From contig CAZGVE010000001.1 of NCBI GenBank assembly GCA_964528845.1, positions 124,001 through 188,000 of the forward strand: 64,000 nt of DNA, read 5' to 3'. The position numbers and the translations under genes were made by a program. The notes under the pieces are model-generated. The model did no database searches and was not told where the DNA came from. It saw nothing but the letters and a program-made list of their open reading frames with translations. This document shows, one piece after another, positions 9,054 through 17,181 of this stretch. Each line of letters opens with the position of its first letter. The stretch's first letter is position 1. The stretch is from FEN-1191 sp964528845. GTDB lineage: Bacteria; Pseudomonadota; Gammaproteobacteria; Steroidobacterales; Steroidobacteraceae.

Positions 9054-10166
9054 TCACACGTCCAGCTTCAGGAACAGGACCGCGAACAGCGCGTCAGCCA
9101 GGATCACATAGAAGATCGCCTGCACCACGGCGCTGGTGGTCAGGCGTCCCAGCTCGCGCGAGGAGCCGCGAACCCGGAGGCCGCAATACACTCCGGCGAT
9201 CGCGATCAGGACCGCGAACGCCGGCGCCTTGATCATGCCGACCCAGAAGGTCGTGGGCGCGATCGCGCTCTTCGCGCGTATCAGGTACTGGGCCAGCGGC
9301 ATGTCGAGCAGGTCGTGGCACAGCAATCCGCCGCCGACCAGCCCGATCACGTCGGCTACGACGGTCAGCAGCGGCAGCGCGATGCACAGTCCGAGCACAC
9401 GGGGCAGGATCAGCACTTCCACCGGATCGACACCGATCGCACGCAGCGCGTCGATCTCCTCGTTGAGCTGCATGGCACCGATCTCGGCCGCAAAGGCGCT
9501 GCCCGAGCGCCCGGCAACGATGATGGCGGTGAGCAGCACGCCGAGCTCGCGCAGCACGCCGACCGTCACCAGATCGACGGTGAAGATCGCGGCACCGAAC
9601 TGGCGCAGCTCCTGCGCGCCCATATAGGCGAGGATCACGCTGATGAGGAAGCCGATCAGCGCGACGATCGGTATCGCCGTGATCCCGGTATCGTACACGT
9701 GGCGCGCCACGGAGATTGGCCGCAGTCGGCGCACACTGCCCAGTCCGCGCGCGAATGCCACGCAGATCCGCCCGACCAGCGTGAGGCCGCCCTGCAGTTC
9801 GTGCCAGCCGCGCACCGTGCCCCGCCCGATGCCTTCGACCGCATGGGCCGGCAGCCACTCCTCCTGCCGCAGCTGCGGCGGCATCTCGCCGGTCGCGGTA
9901 TGTTCGAGCAGCGACAGCGTCGCGGGCGCAGCGCCCTCGAAGGCGGGTTCGACGCCGGCATCGCGGGCGCGCTGCAGGAACGAGCGCAGCAGCCACGCCC
10001 CCGAGAGGTCGAGCCGCGCATCGCCTGGCCGGATGCGCGCGCTGCGTACTCCGGCGAAGTTGATGGCGCGAAGCTCGAGCTCGATCTGCGGGAACAGCGC
10101 CGCGCGCCACTCTCCCTGCAGCTCCAGGTGCAGCTCGTCCTGCGTGCGGCGGGACGCGATGTACAC
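9054..10166 (-). CDS. MlaE family lipid ABC permease with N-terminal STAS-like domain
   Basis: Integral inner-membrane permease (about 370 aa). The N-terminal ~110 residues are soluble and STAS-like (LHLELQGEWRAALFPQIELELRAI, then a Leu/Ser helix); the rest is a five- to six-helix MlaE domain with the family phrase GRSGSAFAAEIGAMQLNEEIDALRAIGVDPVE. E. coli encodes the STAS partner separately as MlaB, so fusion replaces it here. The start is not certain: GTG 10166 lies one base past the dps stop and suits the domain, while ATG 10220 would overlap dps by about 50 bases. The gene heads the permease-ATPase-MCE-lipoprotein operon and follows dps on the same strand. Confidence 0.88.
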   Translation of the reverse strand: MYIASRRTQDELHLELQGEWRAALFPQIELELRAINFAGVRSARIRPGDARLDLSGAWLLRSFLQRARDAGVEPAFEGAAPATLSLLEHTATGEMPPQLRQEEWLPAHAVEGIGRGTVRGWHELQGGLTLVGRICVAFARGLGSVRRLRPISVARHVYDTGITAIPIVALIGFLISVILAYMGAQELRQFGAAIFTVDLVTVGVLRELGVLLTAIIVAGRSGSAFAAEIGAMQLNEEIDALRAIGVDPVEVLILPRVLGLCIALPLLTVVADVIGLVGGGLLCHDLLDMPLAQYLIRAKSAIAPTTFWVGMIKAPAFAVLIAIAGVYCGLRVRGSSRELGRLTTSAVVQAIFYVILADALFAVLFLKLDV

Positions 10167-10167
10167 G

Positions 10168-10650
10168 TCAGGCTTTGGCGGAGCTATGTGCTTCCAGGAA
10201 CCAGAGATACTTGTCGGCATCGCGTGACACGGCCGTGAACAGGTCGGCGGTGTCCGCGTCCCCGAGTGCGGTGGCCTGTTCGATGGCGGCACGCGCCTTC
10301 TTGCCGAAGTCCGCGAGCCGGTCGGCGAGCGCCTCCAGATGCGCGCTGCCCTCGCTGATATCCAGAGGATAGGGCTCGAGCGAACTCGAGCGCGCCGCGA
10401 CCTGCACGGTGCCGAGCGCCACGCCCCCCAGCGACGTGATGCGTTCGGCGACGGTGTCGACGTGTTCCTCGACGATGGAGTGCAGCTCGTCGAACAGCTT
10501 GTGTAGAGCGATGAAGTGAGGTCCCTTGACGTTCCAGTGCGCCTGCTTGGTGGCGGATTCGAGATCCAGCGCGTCAGCCAGCCGGGCGTTGAGCAGCCTG
10601 GCGGCGGCCGTTCGTGTCTTCGCAGGCAGATCGTTGCGGGTGGATGCCAT
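10168..10650 (-). CDS. dps: Dps family ferritin-like DNA-protection protein
   Basis: Dodecameric ferritin-like protein, 160 aa, that oxidises and stores iron and protects DNA during starvation or peroxide stress. The Dps ferroxidase motif is visible in TKQAHWNVKGPHFIALHKLFDELH (His about 38, then His and Asp/Glu downstream), followed by VDTVAERITSLGG. The N-terminus carries several Lys/Arg residues usable for DNA contact. ATG 10650 is preferred over the ATG 15 bases upstream because a GAGGT ribosome-binding site lies about 9 bases before it. The neighbouring lipid transporter starts next to its stop codon, so readthrough is possible. Confidence 0.92.
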   Translation of the reverse strand: MASTRNDLPAKTRTAAARLLNARLADALDLESATKQAHWNVKGPHFIALHKLFDELHSIVEEHVDTVAERITSLGGVALGTVQVAARSSSLEPYPLDISEGSAHLEALADRLADFGKKARAAIEQATALGDADTADLFTAVSRDADKYLWFLEAHSSAKA

Positions 10651-10798
10651 GGCTGAGTACCTCATGATGAGCTCTTCGATGGAAGGCTATTCTGCCTGCT
10701 TCGCGCGGAGCGCAACAATCGCCACTGCTTATCGGCGCGATGCGTGCGCTCTATCGCTACGCGCGCGCTCCATCTTTGGGCGCGCACAAGGCGGCAAC

Positions 10799-11701
10799 TC
10801 AGCTGTCGTCGCGATAGCGCCGGATGCGGATCGCGAGGGCGAGCAGCGCCGCGGCGATCAGCATCCCGAGCCACAGCTGTGCGCTGCCGAGCAGGTGCAA
10901 CGGATCCGGTCGCGAGTCGATCAGCTGCGCGCCGAACGCCACCGGGGGCGGCGCGGCCATGCCGGCGTCCACGACCGGTCCGGGGCTGCCATGGAACGCG
11001 AGTGCGAGCAGCTCGCCGAGGCCACGCTGCATTGCCTGACCGACGAAATGGGTCCTGAAGATCATGTACTCGAGCAGCGCCAGCACGACGGGCGGTATGA
11101 GGGCCCAGGCCGAAGGCAGGTGGCGCGCCCAGCCTGAGGCAAGCATCAGGTACGCGCCGTAGGGCGCGTACCAGAGCAGTGCGGCAAGCAGCCCATAGAG
11201 CATCAGGCCCTGGATGCGCAACCAGCTGGAAAAACTCCAGATTGCGGCTACATCGTCCAGATGCAGCCGCGCGCGCAGCAGCAGCGCAGGGCTCGCGAGC
11301 AGGCTGGTGAGCGCAGCCAGCAGAAAACTGCCGATCGGAACGAGCGCAACTCCCACCAGGAATTTCACCAGTACGGTGCGGGTGTCCGAGACCGGCAGCG
11401 ACTTCCAGAACAGGATGCTGCGGTCGCGACGCTCCCCGTACAGGCAGTCGAGCAGATAGAAGCCCGAGAGCAATGCGGCAGCGAGGTAGAACGGCGCTGA
11501 CCAGCCGAGCACCAGCAGCGGCAGCAGCGCCTCGGTCGGTGGGGCCGATACCGGGCCGCGCGGCGAATCGCCGAAGTTCAACTCGACCCGACCGAAGACC
11601 GCGACCGACAGCAGCAGCAGCCCGGCCACGACGATCGGCCCGATGCACAGCGACCGATGCTCCCAGAATTCGCGTTTGATCTGCACCAGCAGCGAGTTCA
11701 T
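10799..11701 (-). CDS. ABC-2 type permease of the GntR-regulated operon
   Basis: Integral membrane protein of 300 aa with about six hydrophobic segments (for example IGPIVVAGLLLLSVAVF, LVLGWSAPFYLAAALLSGFYLL, LVGVALVPIGSFLLAAL, LWLGMLIAAALLALAI) and a cytoplasmic basic C-terminus. The N-terminus (MNSLLVQIKREFWEHRSL) is typical of ABC-2 permeases paired with YtrB-like ATPases. It follows the ATPase gene with a 4-base ATGA overlap, which implies a fixed transporter pair. The substrate cannot be assigned. Related GntR/YtrA-controlled transporters respond to cell-wall antibiotics, but that is family knowledge and not shown here. Confidence 0.8.
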   Translation of the reverse strand: MNSLLVQIKREFWEHRSLCIGPIVVAGLLLLSVAVFGRVELNFGDSPRGPVSAPPTEALLPLLVLGWSAPFYLAAALLSGFYLLDCLYGERRDRSILFWKSLPVSDTRTVLVKFLVGVALVPIGSFLLAALTSLLASPALLLRARLHLDDVAAIWSFSSWLRIQGLMLYGLLAALLWYAPYGAYLMLASGWARHLPSAWALIPPVVLALLEYMIFRTHFVGQAMQRGLGELLALAFHGSPGPVVDAGMAAPPPVAFGAQLIDSRPDPLHLLGSAQLWLGMLIAAALLALAIRIRRYRDDS

Positions 11702-12555
11702 GCGAGCTCTCCCTGCATCTTCGCGACGAACAGGTCCGAGATCGCGGGCGTGCGCAGTTCGCCGAACTCGGCCAGCTGGGCGCGCGGACGGTTCTCGAAC
11801 AGCATCGTCTGGCGCCCGAAGACCTCCCGTTCGTAGAACGGGCTCTGGGCGCGCGCCGCGGCGATCTTGTCGGCCGCGACATTGACCTGGACGTAGCGTT
11901 CGGCGAGTTGCTCGATACCCGCATCGAGCATGACGCGGCCGCGATCGATGAACAGCACGTGGGTCAGCAGGTTTTCAACTTCCTCGACCTGGTGGGTCGT
12001 GAGCAGAATCGTCCGTTCGTGGTCGAAGTAGTCGCACAGCAGCGTGTCGTAGAAGCGGCGACGAAACAGCAGGTCGAGTCCCAGCGTAGGTTCATCGAGC
12101 ACCAGCAGGCGCGCATCGATCGCGAGGATCAGCGCCAGATGTACCTGCGTGATCATTCCCTTGGAGAGGGTTCCGATGCGGCTGCGCAGCCGGATGCCGG
12201 TGCGTTCGAGGAACTGCTCGGCGCGCTCGCGCCGGAAGCGCGGGTGGATGCCGGCGACGTATTCGATGGCCTGGCCGACGCGCAGCCACCGTGGCAGCAC
12301 GGCCGTGTCCGCGATGAAGCAGATATCGCTCATCATCGAGGTGCGCTCACGCATCGGGTCGTGCCCGAACACGCTGATGCTGCCGTCGTACGGCGTGAGC
12401 CCGAGTATCGCCTTGAGTGCCGTGGTCTTGCCCGCGCCGTTGCGGCCGATCAGGCCGACGATGGTGCCGGGCTGTACCGCGAAACTGACGTGATCGAGGG
12501 CCACCTGGCCCCCATAGCGCTTGCACAGGTCCTTCGCTTCGATGATCGTAGACAT
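11698..12555 (-). CDS. ABC transporter ATP-binding protein, YtrB-like
   Basis: ATPase of 285 aa. Walker A GRNGAGKTT (about residue 40), signature IGTLSKGMITQVHLALIL, Walker B ARLLVLDEPTLGLD and an H loop in LLTTHQVEEVE. The LSKGM variant of the signature and a C-terminal extension of about 75 residues are usual in ABC-2 drug/peptide exporters of the YtrB/CcmA type. ATG 12555 is chosen because it overlaps the GntR stop codon by one base (TGATG), a translational-coupling arrangement; an upstream in-frame start would lie inside the gntR gene. It forms a transporter with the next gene. Confidence 0.9.
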   Translation of the reverse strand: MSTIIEAKDLCKRYGGQVALDHVSFAVQPGTIVGLIGRNGAGKTTALKAILGLTPYDGSISVFGHDPMRERTSMMSDICFIADTAVLPRWLRVGQAIEYVAGIHPRFRRERAEQFLERTGIRLRSRIGTLSKGMITQVHLALILAIDARLLVLDEPTLGLDLLFRRRFYDTLLCDYFDHERTILLTTHQVEEVENLLTHVLFIDRGRVMLDAGIEQLAERYVQVNVAADKIAAARAQSPFYEREVFGRQTMLFENRPRAQLAEFGELRTPAISDLFVAKMQGELA

Positions 12556-12959
12556 CAGTCCGTTTCCTGGGAGGTGGTGCGGCCACCTGTGGGCGGCGCG
12601 CTCGGCGGGTTGGATTCGGCCAGCAGCTCCGGTACCGACAACCCCAGCCGGGCGATCGTCGCACGCACGCGCGGCCACTCGGTATCGAGGAATCGGCGTC
12701 GCTCGCCGGCCCGCAGTGCACCAGCGGCGCCGGAGCTCACGAACATGCCCAGTCCCCGGCGCTTCTCGACCAGCCGTTCATCCACCAGCTGCTGGTAGCC
12801 TTTGAGCACCGTCAGCGGATTGAGCCGGTACTCCGCGGCCACGCTGCGCACTGAGGGCAGCGGATCGCCTTCCTTGAGCACGCCCTCGAGGATCATCGCG
12901 ACCACACGGTCGCGCAGTTGCCGGTAAATCGGTGCGCCGTTGTCCCAAGTGCTGTTCAT
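12555..12959 (-). CDS. GntR family regulator, YtrA subfamily
   Basis: Short transcription factor of 134 aa: an N-terminal winged helix-turn-helix (PIYRQLRDRVVAMILEGVLKEGDPLPSVRSVAAEYRLNPLTVLKGYQQL described by its motifs IYRQL, LPSVRSVA and NPLTVLKGY) followed by only about 55 residues. The short helical C-terminus without a ligand-binding UbiC/FadR domain defines the YtrA subfamily, whose genes normally precede ABC transporter genes and repress them. This matches the downstream ATPase and permease. The likely target is the palindrome at 13245-13266, 290 bases upstream. Confidence 0.9.
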   Translation of the reverse strand: MNSTWDNGAPIYRQLRDRVVAMILEGVLKEGDPLPSVRSVAAEYRLNPLTVLKGYQQLVDERLVEKRRGLGMFVSSGAAGALRAGERRRFLDTEWPRVRATIARLGLSVPELLAESNPPSAPPTGGRTTSQETD

Positions 12960-13007
12960 CTGGCGACGGCAGGAGTTTCGATAGGGTGTTCTGGCCGACG
13001 GCGGACT

Positions 13008-13199
13008 CTAGCAGACCCTGTTGCCGCTACCGGCGCACGGCGCCGGTCGAGCTGTACCGAAGCTCGCGGCATGGACCGTCGTCGCCGTGCCCACCAGGTA
13101 GGGTCGCGGCGTGGCGTGGACGATCGTCTGGGTCGTGAGGGTCGTCAGGATCAGCGCCACTACCGCGCCGAGCAGGTTTCGAAGCGTCTGGCTCTTCAT
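13008..13199 (-). CDS. Small predicted exported protein, first gene of the GntR-ABC operon
   Basis: Open frame of 63 codons with a strong GGAGGA ribosome-binding site 7-8 bases before ATG 13199. The N-terminus looks like a Sec signal peptide: MKSQTLRN, a hydrophobic core LLGAVVALILTTL, and a cleavable VHA site near residue 29. The remaining ~34 residues are Thr/Ala/Pro-rich with two Cys near the end (about residues 55 and 63). I recognise no family. Its position between the operator-bearing promoter and the gntR gene, on the same strand and with a good ribosome-binding site, makes it likely to be real despite its size. It could be an exported partner of the transporter or a leader peptide. 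Confidence 0.55.
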   Translation of the reverse strand: MKSQTLRNLLGAVVALILTTLTTQTIVHATPRPYLVGTATTVHAASFGTARPAPCAGSGNRVC

Positions 13200-13244
13200 G
13201 GTCGGGTTCCTCCGGGGTTACGATTGCACATATCTATCTAACTA

Positions 13245-13266
13245 GTGTTGTAGTTGACTACAACAC
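13245..13266. promoter_or_regulatory. Perfect palindromic operator (putative GntR/YtrA site)
   Basis: Two 10-base arms, GTGTTGTAGT at 13245-13254 and its exact reverse complement at 13257-13266, separated by TG. A perfect 20-base dyad is very unlikely by chance. It overlaps the core promoter of the minus-strand operon, which encodes a YtrA-type GntR repressor, so autorepression is the simplest reading. It also lies about 90 bases upstream of mdh on the other strand. Confidence 0.75.
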
Positions 13267-13280
13267 AGTTTAGGTGTCAA
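13252..13280 (-). promoter_or_regulatory. Candidate sigma70 promoter of the GntR-ABC operon
   Basis: On the minus strand a consensus -35 element TTGACA (13275-13280) is followed, after 17 bases, by TCAACT (13252-13257), a weak -10 that lies inside the palindrome. A repressor bound to the palindrome would cover the -10 region. The -35 is perfect; the -10 matches only three consensus positions, so the exact start site is uncertain. Confidence 0.5.
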
Positions 13281-13352
13281 GTCCTGTTGCCAAGCGGTTG
13301 CCCGAACGGGATTGGCCACTAGAATCAGCGCTCTTTTCTGCGGGGAGCATCC

Positions 13353-14330
13353 ATGAAGCAGCCATTGAACGTCGCGATCACCGGCGCTGCCGGGCAGATC
13401 GGCTATGCACTCGCCTTTCGCGTTGCCTCCGGGGCGATGCTCGGGGCCGATCAGCCCGTGAACCTGCACCTGCTGGAGATCACTCCGGCGCTGCCGACGC
13501 TCGGTGGCGTCGTCATGGAACTCAGCGACTGTGCCTTCGGTACGCTCAACCGGATCGTGGCCACTGACGATGCGCGGGTAGCGTTCAGGGATTGCCACGT
13601 CGCGCTGCTGGTCGGAGCCCGTCCGCGCAGCGCCGGCATGGAGCGCAAGGATCTGCTGCTCGCGAACGCGCAGATATTTTCAGTGCAGGGCAAGGCCCTC
13701 AACGAGGTCGCGGACCGCGCGCTGCGCGCGCTCGTGGTCGGCAACCCAGCCAACACCAATGCGCTGATCGCCAGTCGCAACGCGCCGACGCTCGATCGAC
13801 GCTGCTTCACGGCGATGACCCGATTGGACCACAACCGGGCGCTGTCGCAACTTGCCGAGAAGACCGGCGCCCACGTCAACGACATCCGCCGCCTCACGAT
13901 CTGGGGCAATCACTCCGCGACGCAGTATCCGGACCTGGGCCATGCACTGGTGAAGGGCGCTCCGGCGAAGAGCCTGGTGGACCAGAAGTGGATCAGCGAG
14001 CAGTTCATCCCGACCGTACAGCAGCGTGGTGCGGCGGTCATCAAGGCGCGCGGCTCCTCCTCGGCAGCATCAGCCGCGTCGGCCGCGATCGATCACGTAC
14101 GCACGTGGGTGACGGGCACCGCCGAGGGCGATTGGACCAGCATGGCGATCCCATCGGACGGCAGCTACGGCGTACCGGAAGGCCTGATCTATTCCTACCC
14201 GGTCACCTGCCGCGGCGGCGCCTACCAGATCGTGCCCGGGCTCGGCATCGACGAATTCAGCCGTACGCGGATGGATGCGACCGCGACCGAACTGAAGGAG
14301 GAGCGCGACGGCGTGAAGGACCTGCTGTAG
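13353..14330 (+). CDS. mdh: Malate dehydrogenase
   Basis: NAD-dependent malate dehydrogenase, 325 aa, interconverting malate and oxaloacetate in the TCA cycle. The nucleotide-binding motif GAAGQIGYAL is at the N-terminus, the substrate-loop arginines are in GARPRSAGMERKDLL (about residues 89-103), NPANTNA follows, and the catalytic His is in IWGNHSATQYPD (about residue 188). Length and motifs match the type found in many beta- and gammaproteobacteria, related to cytosolic/chloroplast MDH. A GGGGAG ribosome-binding site precedes ATG 13353. The upstream region is shared with the divergent GntR operon. Confidence 0.96.
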   Translation: MKQPLNVAITGAAGQIGYALAFRVASGAMLGADQPVNLHLLEITPALPTLGGVVMELSDCAFGTLNRIVATDDARVAFRDCHVALLVGARPRSAGMERKDLLLANAQIFSVQGKALNEVADRALRALVVGNPANTNALIASRNAPTLDRRCFTAMTRLDHNRALSQLAEKTGAHVNDIRRLTIWGNHSATQYPDLGHALVKGAPAKSLVDQKWISEQFIPTVQQRGAAVIKARGSSSAASAASAAIDHVRTWVTGTAEGDWTSMAIPSDGSYGVPEGLIYSYPVTCRGGAYQIVPGLGIDEFSRTRMDATATELKEERDGVKDLL

Positions 14331-14364
14331 GCGCAGACCTCGCACGCCGCGACGCCCTGCCGTC

Positions 14365-16695
14365 ATGACCGTCGCGATCCTCCTGGTCCTGCTGGCGCTC
14401 ATCGCCGTGACGTTCGCGGCGCGCCCGCTGCGAATCGCACTGATCAGCCGCCCGTTCATGCGGACGTACCTGCGGGCACTGCCAGCCATGTCGGCGACCG
14501 AGCGCGACGCGCTCGAGGCCGGCACGGTCTGGTGGGACGGCGAGCTGTTCAGCGGGCAGCCGGACTGGCAGCGCCTGGCGGCCAGTCCGGCGCCGCGGCT
14601 GTCGACCGAAGAGCAGGCCTTTCTCGACGGCCCCTGCGAGACCCTGTGCGAGCTGCTGGACGACTTCGATATCACGCACCGGCGCGGCGACCTTCCGCCA
14701 GAGGTGTGGGAGTACCTCAAATCCCAGGGCTTCTTCGCGATGATCATCCCGAAGCGCTATGGTGGCCTCGGATTCTCGACCTATGCGCATTCCTGCGTGC
14801 TGTGCAAGCTCGCGGCCCGCAGCGTCACCTGCTCCTCGATCGTCGCAGTGCCGAATTCACTCGGTCCCGGCGAACTGCTCCTGCACTACGGGACCGAGGC
14901 GCAGAAGGACTACTTCCTGCCGCGGCTCGCGCGAGGCCAGGAGATCCCCTGCTTCGCCCTGACCGGTCCGCGTGTCGGCTCGGACGCCACAGCGCTGCCC
15001 GACACCGGTGTGGTGTGTCGCGGCACCTGGGAGGGCCGGGAGATCGTCGGCCTGAAGCTCAACTTCTCCAAGCGGTACATCACGCTCGCGCCAGTCGCGA
15101 CCGTGGTCGGGCTCGCCTTTCGAATGCTCGACCCGGAGCATCTGCTGGGCGAGCGGACCGATATCGGCATCACCTGTGCGCTGATTCCGCGATTGACGCC
15201 CGGCATTGAAATCGGCCGGCGCCACCTGCCGCTGAACATTCCTTTCCAGAACGGGCCGATCCACGGGCGCGACGTGTTCGTGCCCCTCGATAGCATCATC
15301 GGCGGATTGCCCATGGCCGGCTCCGGCTGGCGCATGCTCGTCGAGCAGCTGTCAGTGGGCCGCTGCATCTCGCTGCCCTCGAGCGCGACTGGCGGCGCGC
15401 TCGGGGCGACCTTCGCCACCGGCGCGTATGCCCGCATCCGGCGCCAGTTCAACACGGCCGTGGGGCGCTTCGAGGGCGTGCAGCAGGTCATCGCGCGCAT
15501 GGTCGGACTCACCTACATCATGGACGCGGCCCGCAGCGTGACCACCGCGGCGATCGACGCCGGCGAGAAGCCGGCGGTGCCGGCAGCGATCCTGAAGTAC
15601 CACCTGACCGAGATGGGCCGGCGCGTCGCCAACGATGCGATGGACGTGCAGGGTGGCAAGGGAATCATGCTGGGCCCGCGCAACTATCTCGCTCGCGGCT
15701 ACCAGTCGGTACCGATCGCGATCACGGTCGAGGGCGCGAACATCCTGACGCGCAACCTGATCATCTTCGGCCAGGGCGCGATCCGCTGCCACCCGTACGT
15801 CCAGCGTGAAATGCGCGCGGCCCGCGATCCCGACCGCCGCCGCGGAGTGGCGCAGTTCGATCGCGCGCTGTTTGCGCATGCGCGCTTCGCGATGGCCAAC
15901 GCCGCGCGCTCGTGGTTCATGGCCCTGACGCTGGCGCGCTTCCGCGACGTACCGGCCGCCGGTCCGACGCGGCGCTACTATCAGCACATCGTGCGCTTCA
16001 GCGCCTCCTTCGCGCTGATCACCGACATCGCCATGCTGACGCTCGGCGGCTACCTGAAGAAGAAGGAGACCATCTCCGCGCGCCTGGGCGACGTGCTGGC
16101 GGCGATGTACCTGGCCTCGATGGTGCTCAAGCATCATGCCGACCGCGGCGAACCGGCCGAAGAGCTGCCGGTGGTAGAGTGGGCCTGCCGGGCGCTGTTG
16201 TACGAAGCGCAGGAGCAGCTGCACAGCGTGCTGCGGAACTTTCCCAACCGTCCGATCGCCGCCCTCGCGCGCCTGCTGATCTTCCCGCGGGGCCTGACCT
16301 ATTTCGCGCCGACCGACCGGCTCGGGCGCAGCGTTGCCGAACTGCTGCTCGCCAACACCGCGACGCGCACTTACTTCGGAAGCCTGCTGTACCACCGCGA
16401 CGAGCCCCGCAATCCGCTGGCGGCGCTGCAGCGCGTGCTCGAGGACGCCGCGCAGGCCGAGCCGCTGGAGCGCAAACTGCGGGTCGAGGGCCGGAAGACG
16501 GGCCGCGTGACGGCGCTGGACCTGCCCGGGCAGATCAGCCAGGGGCTTGAGTCCGGTATCCTGAGCGATGCGGAGGCGCGCTACCTTGCTGACTACGATC
16601 GCCGCGTCATGGAGATCATTGACGTGGACGACTTTTCCGCGGACGAGCTAGGCTTCACGCCGTCCACAGAACGAATCACCGACCCTTCGCTCTAA
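14365..16695 (+). CDS. fadE: Acyl-CoA dehydrogenase FadE
   Basis: Membrane-associated FAD acyl-CoA dehydrogenase of 776 aa, close to E. coli FadE (814 aa), catalysing the first oxidation of fatty-acid beta-oxidation. It has a hydrophobic N-terminal anchor (VAILLVLLALIAVTFAA), an N-terminal helical domain with FFAMIIPKRYGGLGFS, the FAD/substrate segment CFALTGPRVGSDATALPDTG, the central beta domain, the C-terminal helical domain (DVQGGKGIMLGPRNYLARGYQ) and a DUF1974 tail of about 280 residues. It starts 34 bases after mdh and may be co-transcribed with it. Confidence 0.94.
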   Translation: MTVAILLVLLALIAVTFAARPLRIALISRPFMRTYLRALPAMSATERDALEAGTVWWDGELFSGQPDWQRLAASPAPRLSTEEQAFLDGPCETLCELLDDFDITHRRGDLPPEVWEYLKSQGFFAMIIPKRYGGLGFSTYAHSCVLCKLAARSVTCSSIVAVPNSLGPGELLLHYGTEAQKDYFLPRLARGQEIPCFALTGPRVGSDATALPDTGVVCRGTWEGREIVGLKLNFSKRYITLAPVATVVGLAFRMLDPEHLLGERTDIGITCALIPRLTPGIEIGRRHLPLNIPFQNGPIHGRDVFVPLDSIIGGLPMAGSGWRMLVEQLSVGRCISLPSSATGGALGATFATGAYARIRRQFNTAVGRFEGVQQVIARMVGLTYIMDAARSVTTAAIDAGEKPAVPAAILKYHLTEMGRRVANDAMDVQGGKGIMLGPRNYLARGYQSVPIAITVEGANILTRNLIIFGQGAIRCHPYVQREMRAARDPDRRRGVAQFDRALFAHARFAMANAARSWFMALTLARFRDVPAAGPTRRYYQHIVRFSASFALITDIAMLTLGGYLKKKETISARLGDVLAAMYLASMVLKHHADRGEPAEELPVVEWACRALLYEAQEQLHSVLRNFPNRPIAALARLLIFPRGLTYFAPTDRLGRSVAELLLANTATRTYFGSLLYHRDEPRNPLAALQRVLEDAAQAEPLERKLRVEGRKTGRVTALDLPGQISQGLESGILSDAEARYLADYDRRVMEIIDVDDFSADELGFTPSTERITDPSL

Positions 16696-16716
16696 ACAAT
16701 CCACAGGAGATACACC

Positions 16717-17130
16717 ATGCGAATGCTCGCCCTGCTACTGGCTCTCGGGGCCACCGTGGCCATGGCCGACCAATTGCCTGCCCCCGCGGGCGCCGAGGTC
16801 TACCTCATCGCGCCGAAGAACGGCGCCACCGTCAAGAGCCCGGTCACGGTGGTATTCGGTCTCAAGAACGCCGGAATAGCCCCGGCTGGCATCAAGTTCG
16901 ACAACACCGGGCATCATCACCTGCTGGTCGATGCGGACCTGCCTGCGGACCTGACGCAGCCGCTGCCGGCAAACGAGCATGTGCGCCACTTCGGCAAGGG
17001 CCAGACCGAGACCACGCTCGACCTGCCGCCGGGCAAGCACACGCTGCAGCTGGTATTCGCGGATCTGGCGCACGTCCCGTTCACGCCCAATGTCGCGTCG
17101 AAGAAGATCACGATCACCGTGCAGCCATGA
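16717..17130 (+). CDS. DUF4399 periplasmic protein
   Basis: Secreted protein of 137 aa with a cleavable signal peptide (MRMLALLLALGATVAMA, cleavage before DQ). The mature part carries the DUF4399 signature: VYLIAPKNGATVKSPVTVVFGL, the His-rich strand DNTGHHHLLVD (about residues 65-75) and LPPGKHTLQLVFADL near the end. The domain is a small beta-sandwich of unknown role; the triple His could bind metal, but that is not established. An AGGAG ribosome-binding site lies 8 bases before ATG 16717. It sits between fadE and the gspAB pair without obvious functional link. Confidence 0.85.
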   Translation: MRMLALLLALGATVAMADQLPAPAGAEVYLIAPKNGATVKSPVTVVFGLKNAGIAPAGIKFDNTGHHHLLVDADLPADLTQPLPANEHVRHFGKGQTETTLDLPPGKHTLQLVFADLAHVPFTPNVASKKITITVQP

Positions 17131-17181
17131 TCGGAACGGAATGAGGCGGTCGCGCCGGGCGCATCCCGCCGACTGAGCAGC

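Noticed and set aside
8310..10238. Open frame of 642 codons on the plus strand
   Set aside because: Antisense to the clear ATPase and permease genes; His/Gln/Arg-rich without motifs.
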